Assembly: GCA_019416285.1 (NCBI GenBank)
Contig: DXXM01000004.1
Span: 1 to 64,000, forward strand
Direction: 5' to 3'
Source: Bacteroidales bacterium
Lineage (GTDB): Bacteria; Bacteroidota; Bacteroidia; Bacteroidales; Muribaculaceae
Length of the DNA stretch: 64,000 nt
Part shown: positions 50,075 to 58,492 of the stretch, one piece after another
Numbering within the stretch: position 1 is the stretch's first letter
How the letters are laid out: each line of letters opens with the position of its first letter
Notes under the pieces: model-generated
Told to the model about the DNA's origin: nothing
The model's input: only the letters and a program-made list of their open reading frames with translations
The model's database searches: none
Made by a program: the position numbers and the translations under genes

Positions 50075-51466
50075 ATGCAAAACGAATACTCACAGAAATG
50101 GGATAAATGTCTTGAAATCATTCAGGACATTATTCCGGCCGAACAATTCAAATCTTGGTTCAGCCCGCTGACATTCCGGCGGGTTGAAGGCGACATGCTG
50201 ACCATAAGCTGTCCCACCGAGTATTTTGCAGAGCAGCTTGAAGAGAGGTATATCAATGTGTTGGGCAAGACGCTCAAGCGCGTGTTCGGGTCAAGCATCC
50301 GCCTGACCTATGAGTTCCCTGTTGTGGCCAACGACCCCGCCTCGCAGATGTCGGTTGGCAGTGCCCATCCCAGTCAGGCTGTAAAGCCTATGCACGGCGC
50401 AACCTCCAATCCCTTTAAGGAACAGATTGTCGAGGATATCGACTCGCAGCTCAACCCCGATTATACCTTTGAGAACTACTGCATCAGCCCGAGCAACAAG
50501 GTGGCTCGCTCAATCGGTGAGGCCATTGCCAATGACCCGAAGCTCCAGACTTTCAACCCACTCTTCGTTTTCGGCCCCTGCGGTGTCGGCAAGACCCATC
50601 TCATCCAGGCTATCGGCATCCGAATCAAGGAGCAGAATCCGCGTGCCCGTGTGCTCTATATCACGGCCCGTCTTTTCGAAAGCCAGTACACTGCCGCCGT
50701 TCAGCGCAGCAAGGTCAACGAGTTTGTCAACTTCTATCAGAGTATCGACACCCTCATTATCGATGATATTCAGGATTTCATCGGCAAGGAGAAAACCCAA
50801 AAGACATTCTACCATATCTTCAACCATCTCAAGCAAAACCACCGTCAGCTCATCATGTCGAGCGACTGCTCTCCCTCCGAAATGGAAGGCATGCAGGACC
50901 GCTTGCTCTCGCGTTTCAAGTGGGGTATGACCGCCAAACTTGAGCGCCCCGACTTCGAGCTTCGCCGCGATGTGCTCACTCAGAAGGCCCTGCGCGACGG
51001 TCTCAAGCTCCCCGAGGATGTGATGGACTATATCGCTTCGAATGTCACCGACAGCATCCGTGAACTCGAGGGAGTGGTCGTGTCGCTTCTCGCACATGCC
51101 ACCTTCCTTGACCGCGAGATTACCGTAGACCTTGCACGCCGGGTGCTCTCTAATGCCGTCAAGCTCAACAAGCGCGTAATCAATTTCGAATCAATCGCCC
51201 GCACCGTCAGCGACTTCTACAATATCGAGGTGGATCAGATTTTCACCAAGTCGCGCAAGCGCGAGGTATCCGATGCCCGTCAGATGGTGATGTATCTCGC
51301 CAAGAAGCATACCAAAATGCCTTTGAAGGCAATCGGCGCGCGTCTGTCGCGTACCCACGCCACCGTCCTCTACGCCTGCCGCCTCATCGACGAGCGTCTC
51401 CCCCTTGAAAAGAAGCTCTACGACGACCTCGCCAAAATCGAAAGCGAGCTCCTCAGCGTCGGATAA
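50075..51466 (+). CDS. dnaA: Chromosomal replication initiator protein DnaA
   Basis: DnaA binds and opens the replication origin. Domain I (about 1-85) starts with WDKCLEIIQDIIPAEQFKSWF. A short linker follows. The AAA+ domain (about 125-340) has Walker A GPCGVGKT (167-174) and Walker B LIIDDIQDF. Domain IV (about 350-463) contains the DNA-binding helix and the signature SRTHATVLYACRLI. The length of 463 is normal. It is a single gene followed by a very strong terminator; dnaN is not adjacent, which is common in Bacteroidota. Confidence 0.97.
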   Translation: MQNEYSQKWDKCLEIIQDIIPAEQFKSWFSPLTFRRVEGDMLTISCPTEYFAEQLEERYINVLGKTLKRVFGSSIRLTYEFPVVANDPASQMSVGSAHPSQAVKPMHGATSNPFKEQIVEDIDSQLNPDYTFENYCISPSNKVARSIGEAIANDPKLQTFNPLFVFGPCGVGKTHLIQAIGIRIKEQNPRARVLYITARLFESQYTAAVQRSKVNEFVNFYQSIDTLIIDDIQDFIGKEKTQKTFYHIFNHLKQNHRQLIMSSDCSPSEMEGMQDRLLSRFKWGMTAKLERPDFELRRDVLTQKALRDGLKLPEDVMDYIASNVTDSIRELEGVVVSLLAHATFLDREITVDLARRVLSNAVKLNKRVINFESIARTVSDFYNIEVDQIFTKSRKREVSDARQMVMYLAKKHTKMPLKAIGARLSRTHATVLYACRLIDERLPLEKKLYDDLAKIESELLSVG

Positions 51467-51509
51467 ACGCATTGACTCCGGACGCCGCCCGCGGCGTAAG
51501 CCGGACAAT

Positions 51510-51560
51510 AAATCACCGGGGCCGATTGAAATCCATCAATCGGCCCCGGTGATTTTTTTA
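51510..51560 (+). terminator. Terminator of dnaA
   Basis: AATCACCGGGGCCGATTGA pairs with TCAATCGGCCCCGGTGATT, a stem of about 19 base pairs with a six-base loop, followed by T6. Confidence 0.9.
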
Positions 51561-51621
51561 TGTATTTTTGATTTGTGTGGACTGTTTGCTTTTCATCCGG
51601 CATAGGCCACATGCGGTGTCT

Positions 51622-52098
51622 CTACAAGTCATCGTACTGAGGGATTCCGGTGAGGAACCTGTAGCGCCCCGTGGTGTCGTCGAGGCGACAGCAGTAGTGG
51701 TGGAGGCCGTTGCTCACAGTGAGGTAACGGACTTTGAGCACGAGGCTGTAGCGTGCTATCTGATTGAATACTTCCTGCGTGATAGGGATATGTGGCGCCT
51801 TGTATTCGACTATCATTACTGGCTGGCCGTGGCGGTCGTGGACCACCGTGTCGCAGCGTTTCGACGTCCCGTTGAGCGTTACGGCAATTTCATTGCCCAT
51901 CAGTCCCGCGGGATAGCCCAGCTCGCTTTGCAGAAACGATGTGAAATGCTGTCTGACCCACTCCTCGGGTGTCAGCACGAGCCATTTTCCGCGCAGCGGG
52001 TCAAAGACCTCGTCGCCTTTCGTGCCGTGGCGCAGGCGCAGGCGTGCCGGCGGGAGATTGAGGGGGCGAATGGGGGCCGGGGAGTGTGGAGGGTTCAT
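51622..52098 (-). CDS. HsdR N-terminal-domain-like protein (PD-(D/E)XK nuclease fold)
   Basis: A 158-residue protein of the type I restriction enzyme R-subunit N-terminal family (HSDR_N_2-like). The region GNEIAVTLNGTSKRCDTVV, then GQPVMIVEYKAPH, shows the nuclease-like pattern D83...E98-x-K100. The rest of HsdR (helicase) and the HsdM/HsdS subunits are absent. A gene like this sits divergently beside holA in many Bacteroidota, so it is likely a housekeeping protein rather than a restriction remnant. A minus-strand TAACTTTG at 52118-52125 is a possible -7 box. Function unknown. Confidence 0.8.
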   Translation of the reverse strand: MNPPHSPAPIRPLNLPPARLRLRHGTKGDEVFDPLRGKWLVLTPEEWVRQHFTSFLQSELGYPAGLMGNEIAVTLNGTSKRCDTVVHDRHGQPVMIVEYKAPHIPITQEVFNQIARYSLVLKVRYLTVSNGLHHYCCRLDDTTGRYRFLTGIPQYDDL

Positions 52099-52117
52099 AT
52101 CTGTCGTGAATTTTCGA

Positions 52118-52125
52118 CAAAGTTA
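52118..52125 (-). promoter_or_regulatory. -7 box of the HsdR-N-like gene
   Basis: On the minus strand this reads TAACTTTG, about 20 bases upstream of the start codon at 52098. The -33 box is unclear. Confidence 0.55.
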
Positions 52126-52226
52126 GCAAAATCCGTCAAATTTATGTAAATTTACACTCTGAAACCTCCTGCTCCGATAGCGGGTACAGAGTCTATACGC
52201 TTGTCAATCTGATAAATCAATCCGAA

Positions 52227-53261
52227 ATGGCCTCGTCAACACCGACATACTCCGAACTCCGGCGCCAACTCGCCGCCAAGACATCGCTCGCCCCGGTCTA
52301 TCTTCTCCACGGCGAGGAGGGTTACTATATCGACGAGCTCGTGAAGGATTTTGAGGCGCTGGTGCCCGAGGAGGAACGTGATTTCAACCTCTACGTGCTT
52401 TATGCGCCGGAATCCGGCGTTGAGACCGTCATGGACGTGTGTCACCGCTACCCGATGATGGCCGAGAGGCAGGTGGTGATTGTCAAGGAGGCGCAGGCCA
52501 TCCGCGCCGACCAGCTCAACAGGCTCCACAGCTATGTCGAGAGGCCCAATCCCACAACCGTGCTCGTAATCTCCTGCCGCGGAGCGCAGGCCAAGGGAAA
52601 AGAACTGCTTGCCGCGGTGAAGAAAAACGGCGTGATTTTCGAGTCGAAGCGCCTCAGCGAGCGCAATATCCTTCCTGTCATCTCTGATTTGATAAAAGAG
52701 AAGAAGCTGAGTGTCGACCCTAAGGCCCTCTCGATGCTGCGCGACTACATCGGCGTAGACTTGGCGCGTCTCTATAACGAAATCGATAAACTCGCGCTTA
52801 TTCTCGGTCCGCGGGCCATGATTACCCCCGAGGCTATCGAGCGCAACATCGGCATATCGAAGGATTACAACAACTTTGAGCTCATCGACGCCATCAACAG
52901 CCGAAATGCGGCCAAGGCCTTTGCCATAGCGGAATATTTCCGCAACAATCCGAAAAACAATCCCACGGTCATGACCGTGTCGTCGCTTTTCAACCAGTTT
53001 TCTAACCTCCTGATTTATCATTACACGCGCGACAAGTCGCAGAGCGGCTATCTCGATGCTCTTGGGCTGAAATCTCCCTGGGCGCTGAAAGGCTACGAAA
53101 CCGCCGCCCGAAACTACAACGTCCGCCAGACCATCGAGATAATATCCGCCATCCGCGAGTTCGACACCCGCAGCAAGGGCATCGACTCCCGTCAGAACGA
53201 ATATGACCTCCTGAAAGACCTCATATTCCACATCCTCACCGCCCGCGGCTTCATCGGCTGA
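52227..53261 (+). CDS. holA: DNA polymerase III subunit delta
   Basis: HolA is the clamp-loader subunit that opens the beta sliding clamp. The 344-residue chain has the AAA-like start APVYLLHGEEGYYIDELVKDF, then RYPMMAERQVVIVKEAQAI, LSERNILPVI, the conserved LARLYNEIDKLALILG and the C-terminal collar domain (QFSNLLIYHYTRD to LLKDLIFHILTARG). The family has no ATPase motif, as here. The length is normal. It diverges from the HsdR-N-like gene and is followed by a convergent hypothetical gene. Confidence 0.92.
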   Translation: MASSTPTYSELRRQLAAKTSLAPVYLLHGEEGYYIDELVKDFEALVPEEERDFNLYVLYAPESGVETVMDVCHRYPMMAERQVVIVKEAQAIRADQLNRLHSYVERPNPTTVLVISCRGAQAKGKELLAAVKKNGVIFESKRLSERNILPVISDLIKEKKLSVDPKALSMLRDYIGVDLARLYNEIDKLALILGPRAMITPEAIERNIGISKDYNNFELIDAINSRNAAKAFAIAEYFRNNPKNNPTVMTVSSLFNQFSNLLIYHYTRDKSQSGYLDALGLKSPWALKGYETAARNYNVRQTIEIISAIREFDTRSKGIDSRQNEYDLLKDLIFHILTARGFIG

Positions 53262-53320
53262 TTTCCACACAACCGGTTCTCTCTTTTACCTGACATAAAG
53301 TTATTGGTGGCGGAGGCTAA

Positions 53321-53842
53321 TCAGAGGCCTGAGCCGATAACGATGTCTATGTCAGACCCCTTGGGGCTCTTGATGGTGAGCGATGCTCCCCGCATCGTAA
53401 CGACGGCATTTTGCAATTCTTCTTTTATGTTTTTGTCGCAAGTCATAGAGATTATGCCAACATCCCCTGCGTAACCGCTCATAAGCACCATCAGACAGTC
53501 ATATCTGTTGTAGGCAGTCGGGGTAGCATAGATAAAAGCGGATACTAGATTGTTATTGGCGCCGTTAATCATATACTCCAAAGGCACCTCGTTCAGTATG
53601 GTGTACACAGCGTTGCCCGTCTGAAGAATCCCCGCGGCATCGAGGCTGGTGGCGGAGGCCATTCCTACGACAGCTATGCTGTCGGCTGCAGAATTGTAGT
53701 TTATCGATGATGTCTTGGGTATTTCAGTCTGCGATATATTAGGAACATTGCAGAGCGCACGATATGCTTCCGGAAGGCTCATGGCCGAAACGCCTGTCAG
53801 TGTTGCAAACAATACGGCAATCGTAAGAAGTATTCTTTTCAT
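53321..53842 (-). CDS. Exported protein of unknown function
   Basis: A 173-residue protein with a signal peptide (about 1-20, LLTIAVLFATLTGVSA). The mature part begins MSLPEAYRALCNVPNI and has alternating short strands and Ala/Asn-rich stretches (YNSAADSIAVVGMASATSLDAAG). No catalytic motif was seen. An ATG two codons upstream (53848) is equally possible as start; 53842 gives the cleaner signal peptide (MKRILLTI). It is convergent with holA and divergent from the Fur-family gene. It resembles DUF4252-type small secreted proteins only loosely. Confidence 0.65.
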   Translation of the reverse strand: MKRILLTIAVLFATLTGVSAMSLPEAYRALCNVPNISQTEIPKTSSINYNSAADSIAVVGMASATSLDAAGILQTGNAVYTILNEVPLEYMINGANNNLVSAFIYATPTAYNRYDCLMVLMSGYAGDVGIISMTCDKNIKEELQNAVVTMRGASLTIKSPKGSDIDIVIGSGL

Positions 53843-54008
53843 AATCATATTTTTACTTATAAACCTTGATTTCAGCCGTATTGTTCAAAAAAATCACTGC
53901 TATCAGATAAAAGTCTTTTCCGTTTGCGAGCCCGTCCGCACAACGCTCCGACATCTTTCCGAATTTTGGGTTATGGTGCGGGGTGGGGTGAATTTAATTT
54001 AACGAAAA

Positions 54009-54040
54009 TTTGGATATTAGGGCATTGCTTTGTAATTTTG
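54009..54040 (+). promoter_or_regulatory. Promoter of the Fur-family gene, almost at the start codon
   Basis: TTTG at 54009-54012 and TAATTTTG at 54033-54040 are 20 bases apart, a perfect pair. Transcription should start at about 54045-54047 and the ATG is at 54048, so the message is essentially leaderless. Confidence 0.8.
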
Positions 54041-54047
54041 TCGATTG

Positions 54048-54509
54048 ATGAATGAGGAAAAGCGAAAAACGGAGGCCGAGGGCAAACTGCTTCATTATAT
54101 GTCGCAGCACCGCCTGCGCCGCACCCCTGAACGCATGATGATTCTCGGGAAAGTCGTGGAGTTCCGCGGTAGTTTCACACCGGGCGCACTGCTCGCCTCG
54201 CTTGCCGAAAATGGATTTCATCTCAGTCAGGGCACCGTCTACAACACTCTGAAACTCTTCGAGGCCGCAGGAGTGGTGCGCAGACGTCCGGCCGACAATG
54301 GCGTGGACACCTACGAGTGTGCCTCCCGTGCCGACGAGCATCTTACCCTCGTGTGTTCGCGCTGCGGGCGCACAAAGGAAATCAAGGATGCCGAACTGGT
54401 GAAAATCCTGAAACTGCGCCGCTATCCCTCCTTTGTCATGAGTGGCTTTGACCTCTATGTCCACGGGCTTTGCTCACGTTGCCGCGGAGGAGGCAGGGTC
54501 AGAAAATAA
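54048..54509 (+). CDS. Fur-family transcriptional regulator
   Basis: A 153-residue metal-dependent or peroxide-type regulator. The winged helix includes LRRTPERMMILGKVVEFRGSFTP and the recognition helix region LSQGTVYNTLKLFEAAGVV. The dimerisation domain contains a zinc-type pair CSRCGRTKEI and a C-terminal CSRCRGG. Several histidines are retained. Whether it is Fur, Zur or PerR cannot be decided; no obvious operator was found. The start at 54048 is fixed by the promoter immediately upstream. It is 47 bases ahead of purA and may be co-transcribed with it. Confidence 0.9.
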   Translation: MNEEKRKTEAEGKLLHYMSQHRLRRTPERMMILGKVVEFRGSFTPGALLASLAENGFHLSQGTVYNTLKLFEAAGVVRRRPADNGVDTYECASRADEHLTLVCSRCGRTKEIKDAELVKILKLRRYPSFVMSGFDLYVHGLCSRCRGGGRVRK

Positions 54510-54556
54510 ACCGATAACAAACATTTCACAATAAACAAACAAAGAATCTCAGTAAC

Positions 54557-55828
54557 ATGAAAGTTGATGTGCTTCTCGGCCTCCAGTGGGGAGACGAAGG
54601 AAAAGGTAAGGTTGTTGATGTCCTGACACCCCGTTACGACGCGGTGGCCCGTTTCCAGGGAGGCCCCAATGCCGGTCACACTCTGGAGTTCGAGGGCAAG
54701 AAATATGTGCTCCGCTCTATTCCTTCAGGCATTTTCCAGCATGGTCAGATCAATATCATAGGCAACGGCGTTGTCCTTGACCCCGTCCTTTTCAAGCAGG
54801 AGGCGGAAGAGCTCGAAAAGAGCGGTGTCGACCTCCGTTCAATTCTCAAGATTTCAAAGAAGGTCCACCTGATTACCCCGACACACCGTCTGCTCGACGC
54901 CGCCAATGAGAAGGCCAAGGGCGGCAAGAAAATCGGTACCACAGGTAAGGGCATCGGCCCCACCTACACCGACAAAATCTCGCGCAACGGTCTGCGTCTC
55001 GGCGACGTGTTCCATAACTTCAAGGAAAAATACTCCGCACTCCGTCAGCGTCATCTCGACCAGCTTGCCGCTCTCGGTGCAGAACCCGAAAACCTCAACG
55101 AGCTTGAAGAGAAGTGGATGGACGCCATCGTCTATCTCAAGGGCTTCGGCATCGTCGACTCCGAGTTTCTCATCAACAAGCTTCTCAGCGAGGGCAAGAG
55201 TGTGCTCTGCGAGGGCGCCCAGGGCACGCTGCTCGACATCGACTTCGGTTCTTATCCCTTCGTGACATCGTCAAACACTATCAGCGCCGGTGCATGCTCA
55301 GGCCTTGGTGTGGCTCCCAACAAAATCGGCGAGGTGTTCGGTATCTTCAAGGCATACTGCACCCGCGTGGGCAGCGGTCCTTTCCCGACCGAGCTTTTCG
55401 ACGCCACAGGCAAGCGCATCCGTGACCTCGGCCATGAATACGGTGCCGTGACAGGCCGCGAGCGCCGCTGCGGTTGGATTGACCTCGTGGCTCTCCGCTA
55501 TGCCATCATGCTCAACGGTGTCACCCAGCTCATCATGATGAAGAGCGACGTGCTCGACGATTTCGACGAAATCAAGGCTTGTGTGGCCTACCGAATCAAG
55601 GGCGTGGAGACCACCCAGTTCCCCTTCTCCATCGAGGAGGACATCGAACCGGTTTATGTCACTCTCCCCGGCTGGAAAACCGACATGACCAAAATGCAGA
55701 GTGAGGACGAGTTCCCCGAGAACTTCAAAAACTACATCGCTTTCCTCGAGAAAGAGCTCGCCACTCCCATCACCATCGTTTCTATCGGCCCGGACCGCAA
55801 GCAGACCATCGTCCGCGACCGTAAATAA
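54557..55828 (+). CDS. purA: Adenylosuccinate synthetase
   Basis: PurA forms adenylosuccinate from IMP and aspartate with GTP, the first step to AMP. The chain of 423 residues has the GTP-binding loop GDEGKGK (12-18), H41 in PNAGHTLEF, and GTTGKGIGPTYTDKISRNGLR (cut here to GTTGKGIGPTY). GPFPTEL and VTGRERRCGWIDLVALRYA also follow. The C-terminal base-recognition region (PEYV-type, here PVYVTLPGW) is intact. It follows the Fur-family gene by 47 bases, an arrangement also seen in other Bacteroidota. Confidence 0.97.
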   Translation: MKVDVLLGLQWGDEGKGKVVDVLTPRYDAVARFQGGPNAGHTLEFEGKKYVLRSIPSGIFQHGQINIIGNGVVLDPVLFKQEAEELEKSGVDLRSILKISKKVHLITPTHRLLDAANEKAKGGKKIGTTGKGIGPTYTDKISRNGLRLGDVFHNFKEKYSALRQRHLDQLAALGAEPENLNELEEKWMDAIVYLKGFGIVDSEFLINKLLSEGKSVLCEGAQGTLLDIDFGSYPFVTSSNTISAGACSGLGVAPNKIGEVFGIFKAYCTRVGSGPFPTELFDATGKRIRDLGHEYGAVTGRERRCGWIDLVALRYAIMLNGVTQLIMMKSDVLDDFDEIKACVAYRIKGVETTQFPFSIEEDIEPVYVTLPGWKTDMTKMQSEDEFPENFKNYIAFLEKELATPITIVSIGPDRKQTIVRDRK

Positions 55829-55955
55829 TGACATTTGTCCTGCTGACTCGGGCCGTCGCTCTGCCGACGGCCCGGCTTCAGGATTCTACCCGCAGTCAGA
55901 AACCTGAACTACACAATTTATATCACCTTATCCTTTCACGTTAACCTCTAAAACC

Positions 55956-57200
55956 ATGGCAAAAGTAAAACCCTTCAGGGGCATCCGTCCCCCGCGTGAG
56001 ATGGTCACAGAAGTGGCTTCACGCCCTTATGATGTGCTTAACTCCGAGGAAGCGCGCCGCGAGGCCGAGGGTAATCCCCGCTCTCTCTATCACATCATCA
56101 AACCCGAAATCGATTTCGAACCCGGCACCGACGAGCATGACCCCAAGGTCTACGACAAGGCTGTCGAGAATTTCAACGCCTTCTGCTCCAACGGCTGGCT
56201 TGTCCAGGACGACAAGGAACACTACTATATCTATGCGCAGACAATGAACGGCCGCACGCAATACGGTATCGTTGTCGCCGCTAACGTGGCCGACTATATG
56301 GAGGGCCGCATCAAGAAACACGAGCTCACCCGCCGCGACAAGGAGGAGGACCGCATGAAGCATGTCCGCATCAACAACGCTAACATTGAGCCGGTGTTCT
56401 TCGCCTTCCCTGACAATGCTCCGCTCCAGCAGGTCATCGACACTGTGACTGCCGGCGAGCCTGAATATGACTTCACAGCCCCCGACGGCTTCGGCCATCA
56501 TTTCTGGGTAATCGACGACGAGGCCATGATTCAGACCATCACCGACGAGTTCGCCAAGATTCCCTACCTCTATATCGCCGACGGTCACCACCGCTCGGCT
56601 GCCGCCGCCCTTGTGGGCCACGAGAAGGCACAGAACAATCCCGCTCACACCGGCAACGAGGAATACAACTACTTCCTCGCCGTGGCTTTCCCAGCTTCAC
56701 ACCTCAACATCATCGACTACAACCGCGTTGTCAAGGACCTCAACGGCCTCACTCCCGAGCAGTTCCTCGCCCGCATAGCCGAGAACTTCACTGTGGAGGA
56801 GAAGGGTGCCGACGAGTATCGTCCTACCGCGCTCCACAATTTCTCGCTCTACCTCGGAGGCAAATGGTACTCGCTCACAGCCAAGCCCGGCACCTACAAC
56901 GACAATGACCCCATCGGAGTCCTCGACGTCACCATCTCCAGCGATCTTATCCTGCGCGACATCCTCGGCATCACCGACCTGCGCAGCGACAAGCGCATCG
57001 ACTTCGTGGGTGGCATCCGCGGCCTCGGCGAGCTCAAGCGCCGCGTCGATTCAGGCGAGATGGCTGTGGCCCTCGCTCTCTATCCTGTGTCTATGAAGCA
57101 GCTGATGGATATTGCCGATTCCGGCAACATCATGCCTCCAAAGACCACATGGTTCGAGCCTAAGCTCCGCTCCGGTCTCATCATTCACAGACTCGACTGA
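55956..57200 (+). CDS. DUF1015 family protein
   Basis: A 414-residue cytosolic protein beginning VKPFRGIRPPREMVTEVASRPYDVLNSEE (shortened to its motif, PFRGIRPP and SRPYDVL). It contains YYIYAQTMNGRTQYGIV, ADGHHRSAAAAL and the C-terminal LALYPVSMKQLMDIADSG with MPPKTTWFEPKLRSGL. These match DUF1015, a family often linked with serine biosynthesis genes. ADGHHR suggests a metal or nucleotide site. No enzyme activity is established to my knowledge. It follows purA by 127 bases and ends before a terminator. Confidence 0.87.
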   Translation: MAKVKPFRGIRPPREMVTEVASRPYDVLNSEEARREAEGNPRSLYHIIKPEIDFEPGTDEHDPKVYDKAVENFNAFCSNGWLVQDDKEHYYIYAQTMNGRTQYGIVVAANVADYMEGRIKKHELTRRDKEEDRMKHVRINNANIEPVFFAFPDNAPLQQVIDTVTAGEPEYDFTAPDGFGHHFWVIDDEAMIQTITDEFAKIPYLYIADGHHRSAAAALVGHEKAQNNPAHTGNEEYNYFLAVAFPASHLNIIDYNRVVKDLNGLTPEQFLARIAENFTVEEKGADEYRPTALHNFSLYLGGKWYSLTAKPGTYNDNDPIGVLDVTISSDLILRDILGITDLRSDKRIDFVGGIRGLGELKRRVDSGEMAVALALYPVSMKQLMDIADSGNIMPPKTTWFEPKLRSGLIIHRLD

Positions 57201-57228
57201 TTTCTGTCCGGTTTTTAACCGACCGCAT

Positions 57229-57260
57229 AGCCCGACGCCGCAAAGCGCCGGGCTTTTTCT
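57229..57260 (+). terminator. Terminator after the DUF1015 gene
   Basis: AGCCCG (57229-57234) with an inner CGC pairs with GCG and CGGGCT (to 57254), and a T5 run follows. Confidence 0.8.
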
Positions 57261-57445
57261 GTGTCCTCATGAGACCTTCGGACTATCCTGCTGGCTGGAC
57301 GTGGCGGGATTGGGGGGGATTCAAACGTACCGGTGGTGACTGCAACTTTTTAGTCTATGGTTTGTTAAAATAATAAAAATGTGCGACGTCGTCCGTATGA
57401 CTCCGCTCACCTGTTAACTGTCGCTTATTCATCTCCACGGCTGCA

Positions 57446-58408
57446 ATGGCTGATTACTGCAAGACATATCTCATTCCGGCAGTGGCTCTACTCATGGCCA
57501 CGACCTCGTCGTGTATCTTCGAGAAGGAGCCGTTTTGCCCGGAGGACGGAGTGGAATTTGCCATCGTGAACGACTGGATAAATTCGCCCGACGCCGCTCC
57601 TGAGGGGATGGCCTATCTTTTCTTCCGCACGGATGTGAGCGCGCCGTGGCGTTTTGACTTCCCCGGACGCGAGGCAGGAAAAGTGGCGCTCCAGCCGGGC
57701 GACTACAGGTTTGTGATGTATAACGACGATACTTCCGGTATCATTTTCACAGCCTCTCCCGAGGGTATGCCTTTCGCCACGACCGCCACAGACAGCATCC
57801 GGCTTGACGGGCGGAGCATAGAGGCGCGCAAATCGCCCGATATGATGTGGGACTGCTCCATAGCCGATGTGAGAGTGGATTTCGACGGTATCGAATATTC
57901 ATCCGACAGCACCGCCGTGCTGACCCGTTGCGACAAAAATCGCTATACCCTCGTCACTCATCCGCGGCAGATTACTCCGGTATACACAGTGCGAGTGCTC
58001 CATGTGGAGAATCTTCAGGGCGTGGCGGCTATGAAAGGCTTGATTTCCGGAATGGCTTCCGGCATAAATCTGTATGGGGGAGCGCCCTCCGCAGATGCTG
58101 TTGCTGTCGCGTTTGTTCCCCGGATTGCACAGGATTCCACAGTTATAGCCGGATTCAACACTTTCGGTCTCCCTTCTTCCGGAGCGGTCACCAATGAACT
58201 GCACTTGTATTTCATGCTTTCGGATGCGAGGATTGAGGACAGAAGCTACGATGTCACCGCGACGGTGGCTGCGGCGTCTGACCCGATGCACGTGGAGATA
58301 GTGATTGATTCCATCAGGCTTCCATACGCTCCTCCTTTCACGGAAGGTGGGGGCTTCAGTCCGATGGTAGAAGGTTGGACTACGGTTGAAGTGAACTATG
58401 AAATATGA
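57446..58408 (+). CDS. DUF5119 lipoprotein
   Basis: A 320-residue lipoprotein with lipobox TSSC (C23 in ATTSSCIF). The mature region has VEFAIVNDWINSPDAAPEGMAYLFF, the Bacteroidota DUF5119 pattern, followed by beta-rich fimbrillin-like segments (LQPGDYRFVMYNDDTSGI; TPVYTVRVLHVENLQ). DUF5119 genes are commonly next to fimbrillin or Mfa-like genes, as here (84 bases before the fimbrillin gene). It probably anchors or caps a type V pilus-like fibre; this role is inference. No assembly or protease genes are in the window. Confidence 0.78.
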   Translation: MADYCKTYLIPAVALLMATTSSCIFEKEPFCPEDGVEFAIVNDWINSPDAAPEGMAYLFFRTDVSAPWRFDFPGREAGKVALQPGDYRFVMYNDDTSGIIFTASPEGMPFATTATDSIRLDGRSIEARKSPDMMWDCSIADVRVDFDGIEYSSDSTAVLTRCDKNRYTLVTHPRQITPVYTVRVLHVENLQGVAAMKGLISGMASGINLYGGAPSADAVAVAFVPRIAQDSTVIAGFNTFGLPSSGAVTNELHLYFMLSDARIEDRSYDVTATVAAASDPMHVEIVIDSIRLPYAPPFTEGGGFSPMVEGWTTVEVNYEI

Positions 58409-58492
58409 TATAATGTTTTATATATAAAGCGTTTGATGGCGGCTCATACAGCCGGCCACAAAAAATGAGATTTGACAAAAAACTATTTTATT

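Noticed and set aside
51622..52098. Remnant of a type I restriction system
   Set aside because: No HsdM or HsdS, and the gene is intact and in a recurrent position beside holA.
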